A stretch of 64,000 bases of DNA, taken from assembly GCF_009834185.1 (NCBI RefSeq), contig NZ_CP047173.1, positions 3,410,001 to 3,474,000 of the forward strand. The letters are read 5' to 3'. The number at the start of each line of letters is the position of its first letter. Position 1 is the stretch's first letter. The DNA comes from Rathayibacter sp. VKM Ac-2760 (GTDB taxonomy: Bacteria > Actinomycetota > Actinomycetes > Actinomycetales > Microbacteriaceae). Both the position numbers and the translations under genes were made by a program. Below are positions 18,288-26,601 of this stretch, piece by piece. The notes under the pieces were generated by a model. It made no database searches, was not told where the DNA came from, and worked only from the letters and a program-made list of their open reading frames with translations.

Positions 18288-18329
18288 GCGCGGGTCGGCG
18301 CGGGTCCGAGCGGGTCGGCGCGGGTCGCA
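18288..18329. repeat. Short GC tandem repeat, GCGGGTCGGCGCGGGTC type
   Basis: Two imperfect copies of a GCGGGTCGGCGCGGGTC unit, separated by CGAG. They lie just upstream of the CebR-like operator of the beta-glucosidase gene. No function is evident. Confidence 0.5.
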
Positions 18330-18348
18330 CCGGTCGCGCCGGGTCGTC

Positions 18349-18361
18349 GAGAGAGCGCTCC
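18349..18361. promoter_or_regulatory. CebR/LacI-type operator before the beta-glucosidase gene
   Basis: The palindrome GAGCGCTC (18353-18360) is the core of the CebR operator TGGGAGCGCTCCCA of actinobacteria. It lies 46 bp before the GTG start of the GH1 gene. The LacI-family gene two genes down is the likely ligand-responsive repressor. Confidence 0.55.
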
Positions 18362-18405
18362 ACGGAGGTCATAGGATGACGGGACAGCCGCCGAAGGAGT
18401 CCGCA

Positions 18406-19872
18406 GTGACCGTTCCCCCCTCCCCCGCCCCGACCCTGCCGGAGCAGATCGCCCGGGTCGACCGCCTCGCCGCTCGCGACTGGCCCGCCGGATTCCTCTG
18501 GGGATCGGCCACCGCCGCCGCGCAGATCGAGGGCGCCGGGCACGAGGGCGGCAAGGAGGACAGCATCTGGGACGCGTTCTCCCGCGTCCCCGGCGCCGTC
18601 GCGAACGGCGACACCCCCGAGGTCGCCGTCGACCACTACCACCGGATGCCCGCCGACGTGCAGCTGATGAAGGAGCTGGGGCTCGCCTCCTACCGCTTCT
18701 CGGTCAGCTGGTCGCGGGTGAAGCCCGGCGACCGCGCCGTGAACGCGGAGGGCCTCGACTTCTACTCCCGCCTCGTCGACGAGCTGCTCGGCGCGGGCGT
18801 CCTGCCCTGGCTGACGCTCTACCACTGGGACCTGCCGCAGGCCCTGGAGGAGACGGGCGGCTGGACGAACCGCGACACCGCCGAGCGCTTCCGGGACTAC
18901 GCCGAGGCCGTGCACGCGCGCCTCGGCGACCGCGTCTCGCACTGGACCACCTTCAACGAGCCGTTCTGCTCGACCCTGCTGTCCTACGGCGCCGGGATCC
19001 ACGCGCCCGGCCTGATCTCGCAGCAGGCGGCCCTCGCGGCGGTCCACCACACCCACCTCGCGCACGGACTCGCCGTCTCGGCCCTCCGCGAGCTCGGAGC
19101 GCAGAACCTCGGCATCACGCTCAACCTCTCCAACGCCGTCCCCGACGACCCGGAGGACGAGATCGACCTCGACGCCGCCCGCCGCTTCGACGCGCTGCAG
19201 AACCGCATCTTCCTCGACCCGCTGCTGCTCGGCGAGTACCCGGAGGACCTCCTCGAGGACGTCGCCGGGCTCGGCCTCGACGAGCTGGTCCACGACGGCG
19301 ACCTCGCGACGATCGCGCAGCCGCTCGACTTCCTCGGCGTGAACCACTACCACGACGACAACGTCTCCGGTCATCCGCTGCCGGCCGGCGCGGAGGACTT
19401 CGCGCAGGCGACCGAGCGCGAGGTCGGCTCGCCCTGGGTCGGCTCGGAGTTCCTCACCTTCCCGTCCCGCGGCCTGCCGCGCACCGCGATGGACTGGGAG
19501 GTGCACCCCGACGGGCTGCGCTACCTGCTCACCCGGCTGGGCCTGGAGTACGAGAACCTCCCGCCGCTGTACGTCACCGAGAACGGCGCCGCCTACGACG
19601 ACGTCGTCGAGGGCGGCCGGGTGCACGACGTCGACCGCACCCAGTACGTGCTCGACCACGTCGAGAAGGTCGCCGACGCGATCGACCAGGGCGCCGACGT
19701 CCGCGGCTACTTCGTCTGGTCGCTGCTCGACAACTACGAGTGGGCCTGGGGCTACGAGAAGCGCTTCGGCATCGTCCGCGTCGACTACTCCAGCCAGGAG
19801 CGGCTGATCAAGGACTCCGGACTCGTCTACTCGCGCCTGATCGGCGGCACCGCGGCCGAGGCGCTGGACTAG
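18406..19872 (+). CDS. GH1 family beta-glucosidase
   Basis: 488 residues from GTG 18406, which has AAGGAG at 6-8 nt; ATG 18376 is an alternative. It hydrolyses beta-glucosides such as cellobiose in the cytoplasm, as there is no signal peptide. GH1 motifs: GFLWGSATAAAQIEGA at the N-terminus, HWTTFNEPF with the acid/base Glu, PLYVTENGAAYDD with the nucleophile Glu, and WSLLDNYEWAWGY for sugar binding. The next gene begins 3 bp after the stop and encodes a LacI regulator; a CebR-like operator lies upstream. This is a self-contained beta-glucoside utilisation unit without its own transporter. Confidence 0.95.
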   Translation: MTVPPSPAPTLPEQIARVDRLAARDWPAGFLWGSATAAAQIEGAGHEGGKEDSIWDAFSRVPGAVANGDTPEVAVDHYHRMPADVQLMKELGLASYRFSVSWSRVKPGDRAVNAEGLDFYSRLVDELLGAGVLPWLTLYHWDLPQALEETGGWTNRDTAERFRDYAEAVHARLGDRVSHWTTFNEPFCSTLLSYGAGIHAPGLISQQAALAAVHHTHLAHGLAVSALRELGAQNLGITLNLSNAVPDDPEDEIDLDAARRFDALQNRIFLDPLLLGEYPEDLLEDVAGLGLDELVHDGDLATIAQPLDFLGVNHYHDDNVSGHPLPAGAEDFAQATEREVGSPWVGSEFLTFPSRGLPRTAMDWEVHPDGLRYLLTRLGLEYENLPPLYVTENGAAYDDVVEGGRVHDVDRTQYVLDHVEKVADAIDQGADVRGYFVWSLLDNYEWAWGYEKRFGIVRVDYSSQERLIKDSGLVYSRLIGGTAAEALD

Positions 19873-19875
19873 ACC

Positions 19876-20910
19876 GTGGCCGAGGGCATGACCGAGGGGA
19901 TCAGGGGCGGCGGGCGCTCGCCGACGCTCGAGGCCGTCGCGGCGCGGGCCGGAGTGTCGCGGGCCACCGTCTCGCGGGTCGTCAACGGCGCGCCGCAGGT
20001 GGCGGCCGACATCGTCGCCGCTGTCGAGAAGGCGATCGCCGAGCTCGACTACGTGCCCAACCGCGCGGCGCGGATGCTCGCCTCCCGCCGGACCCAGTCG
20101 ATCGCCCTGATCGTGCCGGAGTCGACCGCCCGCGTCTTCGCCGACCCGTTCTTCGCCGCCATCGTGCAGGGCGCGGCGATGCGGCTGGCCGACACCGACT
20201 ACACGCTCTCGATGCTGATCGCCTCGGAGACCAGCGGCGAGAAGACCCGCCGCTACCTCCTCGGCGGCAACGTCGACGGTGCCCTGGTGGTCTCGCACCA
20301 CTCCGGCGACCACTCCTACGCGGCGCTCTCGAGCTCGCTCCCGATCGTCTTCGGCGGCCGGCCCCTCTCGCCCGACGAGCGCGACTCCTACTTCGTCGAC
20401 GTCGACAACGCCGACGGGGCGGCCGTCGCGACCGCGCACCTGATCGCGGGCGGCCGCCGCCGCATCGCGACCATCGCCGGACCGGCCGACATGCCGCCCG
20501 GGGTCGACCGCCTGATCGGCTGGCGCAGCGCCCTGACCGACGCGGGCCTCGACGACTCGCTCGTCGAGTGGGGCGACTTCTCGCCCGAGAGCGGCACGGA
20601 GGCGATGCGCCGCCTCCTCGAGCGCGACCCGGCGATCGACGGCCTCTTCGCCGCCAACGACCAGATGGCCGTCGGCGCGTACGCGGCGCTCCGGGAGGCG
20701 GGCCGGCGCGTCCCCGAGGACGTCGCGGTCGTCGGCTTCGACGACGACATCTTCGCCCGCTCCGCGGTCCCGGCCCTCAGCACCGTCCGCCAGGTCCCCG
20801 TCGAGCTCGGCGCCCGCATGGCCGAGCTGCTGACCGCCCGCATCGAGGGCGCGACCGTCGAGCACCGCACCCTGATGCCCACCCAGCTGATCGTCCGCGC
20901 GAGCTCCTGA
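19876..20910 (+). CDS. LacI family transcriptional regulator
   Basis: 344 residues from GTG 19876. The N-terminal helix-turn-helix and hinge (TLEAVAARAGVSRATVSRVV and YVPNRAARMLASRRT) are typical. The periplasmic-binding-protein-like effector domain spans about 70-340 and ends with the usual PVELGARMAELLTARI helix. It directly follows the GH1 gene, so it probably represses that operon until a glucoside binds. Its 3' end faces cassette B. Confidence 0.93.
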   Translation: MAEGMTEGIRGGGRSPTLEAVAARAGVSRATVSRVVNGAPQVAADIVAAVEKAIAELDYVPNRAARMLASRRTQSIALIVPESTARVFADPFFAAIVQGAAMRLADTDYTLSMLIASETSGEKTRRYLLGGNVDGALVVSHHSGDHSYAALSSSLPIVFGGRPLSPDERDSYFVDVDNADGAAVATAHLIAGGRRRIATIAGPADMPPGVDRLIGWRSALTDAGLDDSLVEWGDFSPESGTEAMRRLLERDPAIDGLFAANDQMAVGAYAALREAGRRVPEDVAVVGFDDDIFARSAVPALSTVRQVPVELGARMAELLTARIEGATVEHRTLMPTQLIVRASS

Positions 20911-20941
20911 GCCTCGGCCGCGCCCCGCTCCCTCCGACCCT

Positions 20942-20998
20942 CCCCGCCCACTCCTCAAAAGTTGCGGTAGTCGCGTTCGACTACCGCAACTTTTGGAG
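20942..20998. repeat. Cassette B terminal inverted repeat, left copy (contains a 17-bp-stem palindrome)
   Basis: A hairpin at 20957-20994 with a 17-bp perfect stem (AAAAGTTGCGGTAGTCG) and loop CGTT sits within a 57-bp segment. That segment matches the reverse complement of 22027-22083 at 54 of 57 positions, including the asymmetric flank CCCCGCCCACTCCTC. It ends 13 bp before the stop codon of the DUF559 gene and lies between convergent genes. Confidence 0.9.
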
Positions 20999-21011
20999 AG
21001 TCGCTGCGGCG

Positions 21012-21920
21012 TCAGCGGATCCAGCCGTGGGCGCGGAGGGCGGCGCGGATCTCGGCGATGGTGCGCGCGCGTCCCCGGGCGAGGCCTTCGGCGCGGACGG
21101 GGACGGTGATCCAGCCCGCGAGCTGGAGATCCACCAGGCGCTGCCGGTCGCGGGCGAACTGGGCGTCCCCGGTCCGGTGGTGGGTCCCGTCGTACTCGGC
21201 CAGCACCTTCCACTCCTCGAAGACGAGATCACCGATCGCGATGAGCCGGCCCCAGGCTCTGATCGGCGCGTTCGCCCGCGGTACAGGCAGACCGGCTTCG
21301 ACGACGGCGAGGCGGAGGTCGGTCTCGGGTCGTGAGGCGGCGGCGTCGGATGCGGCGGCCAGTGCCGTGCGAAGCGCTCGCGACCCCCTGCCGCGGTAGC
21401 CGTCGAGCGCGATCGCGAGCTGCTCCCTGGTCGCGAAGGGACGATCGGGTGAGGCGGCTCTCGGCACGAACAGAAGATGATCGGTCGCAGCGACCAGCTC
21501 CTTGTGCGGCAGCTCGGCACCGAGGAGCAGCCAGGTCGAGGCGGCATCGGTGACCGGGAGCCCGAGTCGTTCGACCACGCTCACCCGCGTCGCCGAGATC
21601 ACGTGCCCGATCACCCCGCGGCAGCGGGGCGGCCGCGCCGGATCGAAGACGGAAACGTGCACGGGGTCGTCCTCCGCGGCGCGCGCCGGCACGGGGACCC
21701 CGTAGACGACCGCCGCGGTCAGGTGCGAGAAGAAGTGCCCGGCTCGCAATCGCGGCACGTACGCCTGCGCCCGCTGGAGATGCGTGCGCGGCTCCACGAG
21801 AGTCCGCACCCCGTGGAAGGGGCGCGCCAGAGCGCGACTCCGGACCCGGTCCTCCGACCAGCCGCTCCTGACGGCGGCACCGCGCGTGAAGGCTCCGAGG
21901 GGCCCGACTGCTTCGTTCAT
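21012..21920 (-). CDS. DUF559-domain (Vsr-like endonuclease fold) protein, cassette B
   Basis: 302 residues from ATG 21920. The N-terminal region (GAFTRGAAVRSGWSEDRVRS) is a winged-helix/AbiEi-like segment, followed by GVRTLVEPRTHLQRAQAYVP. The C-terminal domain carries DUF559 features: IGDLVFEEWKVLAEYDGTHH, then RTGDAQFARDRQRLVDLQLA and GWITVPVRAEGL. The Glu-Tyr-Asp-Gly and Arg-Asp-Arg motifs are intact here, unlike in cassette A. Sequence between the two paralogues has clearly diverged, but length and domain order match. The substrate is unknown. Two inverted 57-bp repeats flank it. Confidence 0.8.
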   Translation of the reverse strand: MNEAVGPLGAFTRGAAVRSGWSEDRVRSRALARPFHGVRTLVEPRTHLQRAQAYVPRLRAGHFFSHLTAAVVYGVPVPARAAEDDPVHVSVFDPARPPRCRGVIGHVISATRVSVVERLGLPVTDAASTWLLLGAELPHKELVAATDHLLFVPRAASPDRPFATREQLAIALDGYRGRGSRALRTALAAASDAAASRPETDLRLAVVEAGLPVPRANAPIRAWGRLIAIGDLVFEEWKVLAEYDGTHHRTGDAQFARDRQRLVDLQLAGWITVPVRAEGLARGRARTIAEIRAALRAHGWIR

Positions 21921-22026
21921 CCCCCGATGATGGCCCGCCCCTCGGCCCCGACCCCGCTCTCCACAGGCGCCGCTTCCCAAGACCCCCCTGTGGAGGAGCC
22001 CCCACCTACGATCCCGCCACCTCACC

Positions 22027-22083
22027 CTCCAAAAGTTGCGGTAGTGGCGCGCGACTACCGCAACTTTTGAGGAGTGGGCGGGG
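22027..22083. repeat. Cassette B terminal inverted repeat, right copy
   Basis: Reverse complement of 20942-20998 with three differences, all near the loop. The internal hairpin stem (22031-22045 with 22054-22068) is 15 bp. It lies 106 bp upstream of the DUF559 start and 43 bp beyond the 3' end of the DNA methyltransferase gene. A terminator function for the methyltransferase gene is possible. Confidence 0.9.
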
Positions 22084-22126
22084 CGCGCGGGGGCGAGCCG
22101 GGGGCGGGCACGGGCGGCCCGCGGGC

Positions 22127-22999
22127 TCAGAGGAAGAGCGGCTCCGGCGCGTGGGCGGCGAAGCGGCGGCGCATGACGGCGATGGCGTCGGCGTGCTCGT
22201 CGACGAGGACGAAGCGGCGGCCGAGGGCGTGGGCGACGGCGCCCGTGGTGCCGGAGCCGGCGAAGAAGTCGAGCACGGCGTCGCCCTCGCGGCTGGAGGC
22301 CTGGACGATGCGGCGCAGCACGCCCTCGGGCTTCTGGGTGGGGTAGCCGGTCTTCTCGCGGCCGGTGGGCGAGACGATGGTGTGCCACCAGACGTCGGTG
22401 GGGCGCTTGCCGCGCTCGGCCTTCTCGGGGGTGACCAGGCCGGGCGCCATGTACGGCTCGCGGTCCACGGCGGCGGAGTCGAAGTGGTAGCCGCGCGGGT
22501 CCTTCACGTAGACGAGGATCGTGTCGTGCTTGGTCGGCCAGCGCTTGGTGGCCTTGGCGCCGTAGTCGTAGGCCCAGATGATCTCGTTGAGGAAGCACTC
22601 GCGGCCGAAGAGCGCGTCGAGCAGCACCTTCGCGTAGTGCGCCTCGCGGTAGTCGAGGTGCAGGTAGAGCGTGCCGTCGTCGGCGAGCAGGCGCCAGGCC
22701 TCGGCGAGGCGAGGCTCGAGGAACGACCAGTAGTCGTCGAAGCGGTCGTCGTAGCGGAGGAGGTCGCCGCGGATCCGCTCGTAGCTGCGGCCCTTGAAGC
22801 CGGCGATCGTCCCGGTCGCCGAGCGGACGGAGGTGGTCGACGTGCGCACCTGCGCGCGCCCGGTGTTGAACGGCGGATCGAGGTAGACGACCGTGAACGC
22901 CCCGTCCGCGAGCAGCGGGAGGACCTCGAGGTTCTCGGCGTGGATCACCGCGCTCCGGGTCTCCGGGACGCCGTCCGCGATCTGGATCGTCCTGGGCAC
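22127..22999 (-). CDS. Solitary site-specific DNA methyltransferase (N4/N6, beta-class)
   Basis: 290 residues from a GTG start. The catalytic motif DPPFNT comes early (VVYLDPPFNTGRA, about 40) and the AdoMet motif late (AVLDFFAGSGTTGAVAHALG, about 250). This order is that of the beta class of adenine-N6/cytosine-N4 methyltransferases. SPTGREKTGYPTQKPEGVLR is a typical conserved segment. No cognate restriction gene is adjacent; the DUF559 gene of cassette B is the nearest nuclease-like gene. It could be a regulatory (orphan) methylase. The target sequence cannot be predicted. Confidence 0.9.
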   Translation of the reverse strand: MPRTIQIADGVPETRSAVIHAENLEVLPLLADGAFTVVYLDPPFNTGRAQVRTSTTSVRSATGTIAGFKGRSYERIRGDLLRYDDRFDDYWSFLEPRLAEAWRLLADDGTLYLHLDYREAHYAKVLLDALFGRECFLNEIIWAYDYGAKATKRWPTKHDTILVYVKDPRGYHFDSAAVDREPYMAPGLVTPEKAERGKRPTDVWWHTIVSPTGREKTGYPTQKPEGVLRRIVQASSREGDAVLDFFAGSGTTGAVAHALGRRFVLVDEHADAIAVMRRRFAAHAPEPLFL

Positions 23000-23110
23000 C
23001 CCGCCATGGTGTCACGGGGGCGGAGGCTCCCCCGACACGCCCCGGAGCCGCCGACACGCCCCGGCGAGCGGGTGCCCGGGCCGCGGCGGGCCCCGGCGTA
23101 GAGTGACGAG

Positions 23111-23392
23111 ATGATCTCCGAGGTGCGCCACGACGAGGACCGGTCCCAGTACACGCTGTGGGTCGACGGCGAGAACGTCGGGCTCGCCGACTACACGGTC
23201 CGCGGCTCGGACGTGGTCTTCCTGCACACCGAGATCGCCCCGGAGCACCGCCACGAGGGTCTCGGCGACCGCCTGGTCGGGGCCGCCCTCGACGACGCGC
23301 ACGAGCGCGGCGCCCACGTCGTGCCGCTCTGCCCGTTCGTCGCCGAGTTCATCGCCGAGCACCCCGACTACCAGGAGCTCCTCGCGAGCTGA
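23111..23392 (+). CDS. GNAT-fold N-acetyltransferase (YjdJ type)
   Basis: 93 residues, the short single-domain form. VVFLHTEIAPEHRHEGLGDR contains the acetyl-CoA loop (R-x-x-G-x-G variant), and VPLCPFVAEFIAEHPDY is the typical YjdJ C-terminus with a conserved Cys. Substrates of the family are unknown. It is divergent from the methyltransferase gene. Confidence 0.88.
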   Translation: MISEVRHDEDRSQYTLWVDGENVGLADYTVRGSDVVFLHTEIAPEHRHEGLGDRLVGAALDDAHERGAHVVPLCPFVAEFIAEHPDYQELLAS

Positions 23393-23441
23393 GGTCTGCG
23401 CAGGCGGGAGGCGGGAGGCAGGAGCCACCGGCCCCCGCGCC

Positions 23442-24491
23442 TCACGGCACCCGGCGCAGCCACTCCGGCGTCGAGTACTTCGAGCGCACGAGCTCCTCGG
23501 CCTCCGCGTACTCCTCGGCCGACAGGTCGCCCGGGGTCCCGCCGTGCAGCCGCACGAAGGTCGCCTTCATCCGCTCGATGATCTCGGCGCGGCTGAGCCC
23601 GGTCTGGCTGCGGAGCGGATCGACGCGCTTCACCGCCGAGGCGATGCCCTTGTCGGACAGCTTCTCCCGCCCGATCCGGAGCACCTGCACCATCTTCTCG
23701 GCGTCGATGTCGTAGCTCATCGTCACGTGGTGCAGGACCGCGCCCGAGCCGAGCCGCTTCTGCGCCGCTCCGCCGATCTTGCCGGAGGGCGAGGTGATGT
23801 CGTTGAGCGGCTGGTAGACCGCGTCGATGCCGAGCGACTGGAGCGCGCTGACGGCCCACTCGTCGAGGAAGGCGTAGGAGTCGGCGAAGGTGAGGCCCTG
23901 CACCAGGTCGCCGGGCACGTAGAGGGAGTAGGTGACGACGCTGCCCGCCTCCATGAACATCGCGCCGCCGCCGGAGATGCGGCGGACGACCTCGACGCCG
24001 TACTTCGCCGCGTTCTCGAGGTCGACCTCGTTGCGCAGCGACTGGAAGCTGCCGATCACGACGGCGGGCTGGTCCCACTCCCAGATCCGCAGGGTCGGCT
24101 CCCGGCGCCCCTCGCCGACGGCGGCGGTCAGCACCTCGTCGAGCGCGAGGTGCATCGACGGCGAGACGGCCTTCGCGTGCACGATCCGCCAGTCGTAGTC
24201 GCGCCAGCTGGTCGCCTGCTGCAGCGAGCGGCGGATCGCGACCGCGACGGCCTCGGGCGTGAAGCCGAGCAGCACCGCGTCGGCCGGCAGCGCCTGGCGG
24301 ATCGCGGCGGCGATCGTCTTCGCATCGGACTCGGCCGGCAGGCCGACCACGGCGCGGTCGATGTCGTCGAGCGCCGTGTCGGGCTCGAGGAAGAAGTCGC
24401 CCGCGAGCCGGAACCCGGCGAACCTCCCGTCGACCACGTCGAGGTCGACGACCACGAGCTTTCCACCGGGGACCTTGTACTCGCCATGCAT
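23442..24491 (-). CDS. Lipoate-protein ligase family protein
   Basis: 349 residues. It attaches lipoate, or a related cofactor, to E2/H subunits in the cytoplasm. The N-terminal 95 residues form an accessory domain (VPGGKLVVVDLDVVDGRFAG). The ligase domain follows, with VVRRISGGGAMFMEAGSVVT, SPSGKIGGAAQKRL (Lys that contacts lipoyl-AMP) and RIWEWDQPAVVIGSFQS. Domain order is swapped relative to E. coli LplA, in which the accessory domain is C-terminal. No lipoate-requiring enzyme is adjacent. An alpha/beta hydrolase gene follows upstream on the same strand. Confidence 0.88.
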   Translation of the reverse strand: MHGEYKVPGGKLVVVDLDVVDGRFAGFRLAGDFFLEPDTALDDIDRAVVGLPAESDAKTIAAAIRQALPADAVLLGFTPEAVAVAIRRSLQQATSWRDYDWRIVHAKAVSPSMHLALDEVLTAAVGEGRREPTLRIWEWDQPAVVIGSFQSLRNEVDLENAAKYGVEVVRRISGGGAMFMEAGSVVTYSLYVPGDLVQGLTFADSYAFLDEWAVSALQSLGIDAVYQPLNDITSPSGKIGGAAQKRLGSGAVLHHVTMSYDIDAEKMVQVLRIGREKLSDKGIASAVKRVDPLRSQTGLSRAEIIERMKATFVRLHGGTPGDLSAEEYAEAEELVRSKYSTPEWLRRVP

Positions 24492-24500
24492 GACGCCAGC

Positions 24501-25388
24501 CTAGGCCGGAGGAGCGACGTCCTCCCCGGTCGCGGGGAACCGCTCACCCAGCCAGCCGACCAGATCAGCGGTGACGTCGGCGCGGTTGAGCTCCTGGAAC
24601 AGCTCATGCCGCGCCTCCGGATACACCCGCACGCTGACGTCGGTGTACCCCGCGCGCCGGCGGTAGGCCTGCGCGAGCGCGCGCACCGAGCGCTCGCCGC
24701 CGAGGCTGTCGTCGGCGCCGACCACGAGCAGCAGCGGCAGCGGCTGCTCCGGCCGCCGCGCCGGCCGCCCGATCAGGCGGAGCGTGTCGCGGAGCCCGAT
24801 CCGCTTCGCCAGCGGCGTGGTGAAGGTGAGCGGGTCGTCGTGGAAGCGCTGCCAGACCTCCGGATCGCGCGAGAGCCACTCCAGCCCCAGCCCGCCGGCG
24901 ACGCGGTGCCGGCGCGCGAGGTCGCCCGCGTTCATGTAGCCCGGGAGGCGGTAGGCCGAGCCGCTGAGCACGAGCGCCGCGTAGTCGGCGGAGCGGTGGT
25001 CGACGATCCGCTGCGCCATCAGCGAGCCCCAGGAGTGGCCGAGCAGCACGATCGGGACGCCCTGGTTCTCGCCGGCGAGCTCGCGGGTGAGCCGGTTGAT
25101 CGCCTCCTCCGCCGCGCGCAGTCCGCCCGGACCGAGCAGGCCGAGCCGGGCGACGTCGCCGCCGTGCTGCTCGAGGCCGGTGCGCCCGTGCCCGCGGTGG
25201 TCGTCGGCGGCGACGGCGTAGCCCGCGGCGACGAGCGCCTCGGCGAGCTCGACGTAGCGGCCGGAGTGCTCGCCGACGCCGTGCGCGATCTGCACGAGCG
25301 CTCGAGGGCGGGGCCGCGCCCACCAGCGCCAGTGGATGGTCACGCCGTAGGCGTCCTGGAAGGTCCTGTCGACCGCGGTCCCGGGCAT
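24501..25388 (-). CDS. Alpha/beta hydrolase, monoacylglycerol lipase-like
   Basis: 295 residues. The nucleophile elbow GHSWGS is in VLLGHSWGSLMAQRI (about 112). Other triad members appear as Asp in VVGADDSLGGERSV and His in YPEARHELFQELNR. QIAHGVGEHSGRYVELAEAL provides the oxyanion-loop HG motif typical of the lysophospholipase/monoacylglycerol lipase group. There is no signal peptide. It is divergent from the TerC-family gene. Confidence 0.9.
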   Translation of the reverse strand: MPGTAVDRTFQDAYGVTIHWRWWARPRPRALVQIAHGVGEHSGRYVELAEALVAAGYAVAADDHRGHGRTGLEQHGGDVARLGLLGPGGLRAAEEAINRLTRELAGENQGVPIVLLGHSWGSLMAQRIVDHRSADYAALVLSGSAYRLPGYMNAGDLARRHRVAGGLGLEWLSRDPEVWQRFHDDPLTFTTPLAKRIGLRDTLRLIGRPARRPEQPLPLLLVVGADDSLGGERSVRALAQAYRRRAGYTDVSVRVYPEARHELFQELNRADVTADLVGWLGERFPATGEDVAPPA

Positions 25389-25560
25389 GGGACCAGTGTG
25401 GCCCTCCGGCCGCGGAGCGCGACGATCGGCGCGAGAACTGAGAAGATACTCACGATCGAGCGGACGAGCGTCCGACCCGCCCGCGACATCGTTAGCGTGT
25501 CAGCGACGTGCGGACCCCCCACGACCGTCCCACCCCTTCTCGAGCGAGGCCAGCCCCTAC

Positions 25561-26589
25561 ATGACCGTGTCGCCCCTGATCTGGACCCTGACGATCGTCT
25601 TCATCGTCCTGCTCCTGCTCTTCGACTTCTTCTTCCACGTGCGCAAGCCGCACGAGCCGACCCTCAAGGAGTCGGCGCTCTGGTCGGCCCTCTACGTCGG
25701 CATCGCCGTGCTCTTCGGCGTCGGCGTCCTCGTCTTCGGCGGACCGACCCCCGGCTCCGAGTACTTCGCCGGCTACATCACCGAGAAGGCGCTGTCCGTC
25801 GACAACCTCTTCGTCTTCCTCATCATCATGGCGAGCTTCAAGGTGCCGCGCGCCGACCAGCAGAAGGTGCTGCTCTTCGGCATCGTCTTCGCGCTGATCG
25901 CCCGCACCGGCTTCATCTTCCTCGGCGCGGCGCTGATCAACTCCTTCGCCTGGATCTTCTACCTCTTCGGCCTGATCCTGCTGCTGACCGCCTTCAACCT
26001 GGTCAAGCCGGGCGACGAGCACGCCGGCGACAACGTGATGGTCCGCCTCGCCAAGCGCGTCTTCAAGACGAGCGACCAGTACGACGGCGACAAGTTCTAC
26101 ACGCACATCGACGGCAAGAAGGTCCTCACGCCGATGATCCTCGTGATGGCGGCGATCGGCGGAACGGACATCCTGTTCGCGCTCGACAGCGTCCCCGCGA
26201 TCTTCGGTCTCACCAGCGACGTCTTCCTGGTCTTCACGGCGACGGCCTTCTCGCTGCTGGGCCTGCGCCAGCTCTACTTCCTGATCGACGGCCTGCTCGA
26301 CCGCCTCGTCTACCTCAGCTACGGCCTCGCCGCGATCCTCGCCTTCATCGGCGTGAAGCTGATCCTGCACGCGCTGCACGAGAACAACCTGCCGTTCATC
26401 AACGGCGGCGAGCACGTCGAGGTCTTCGAGATCGGCACCGGCCTCTCGCTCACCGTCATCGTCGGCGTGCTGGCCGTCACGGTCATCGCCTCGCTGGTCA
26501 GCCCGAAGGGCCGCCGCATGGCCGCCGAGGCCGCTGAGCGCAAGCGCGTGGCCGCCGCCGCGGGCGCGGACGTCGACGCCACGCACTGA
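25561..26589 (+). CDS. TerC family membrane protein (probable manganese exporter)
   Basis: 342 residues with about nine membrane segments. LFDFFFHVRKPHEPTL and AGYITEKALSVDNLFVFLII contain the TerC acidic metal-site residues (Glu, Asp, Asn), and IGGTDILFALDSVPAIFGLT holds the second conserved Asp set. Family members such as MeeF/MeeY export Mn2+ for secreted metalloproteins, or confer tellurite resistance. ATG 25561 was chosen because upstream in-frame sequence has no coding character. No yybP-ykoY-like aptamer was recognised in the 170 bp upstream. Confidence 0.92.
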   Translation: MTVSPLIWTLTIVFIVLLLLFDFFFHVRKPHEPTLKESALWSALYVGIAVLFGVGVLVFGGPTPGSEYFAGYITEKALSVDNLFVFLIIMASFKVPRADQQKVLLFGIVFALIARTGFIFLGAALINSFAWIFYLFGLILLLTAFNLVKPGDEHAGDNVMVRLAKRVFKTSDQYDGDKFYTHIDGKKVLTPMILVMAAIGGTDILFALDSVPAIFGLTSDVFLVFTATAFSLLGLRQLYFLIDGLLDRLVYLSYGLAAILAFIGVKLILHALHENNLPFINGGEHVEVFEIGTGLSLTVIVGVLAVTVIASLVSPKGRRMAAEAAERKRVAAAAGADVDATH

Positions 26590-26601
26590 GCCGCACCACT
26601 G

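Noticed and set aside
14575..21213. A 2,212-codon open frame on the minus strand
   Set aside because: It runs antisense through the MurE-like, MFS, GH1 and LacI genes and has the Arg/Gly/Asp-rich composition of a shadow frame in high-G+C DNA.
20942..22083. Cassette B as a conventional IS element
   Set aside because: The inverted repeats fit, but the encoded protein has no transposase motif and no target duplication was evident at the ends.
25389..25560. yybP-ykoY manganese riboswitch before the TerC-family gene
   Set aside because: The gap is short and lacks the conserved aptamer loops.
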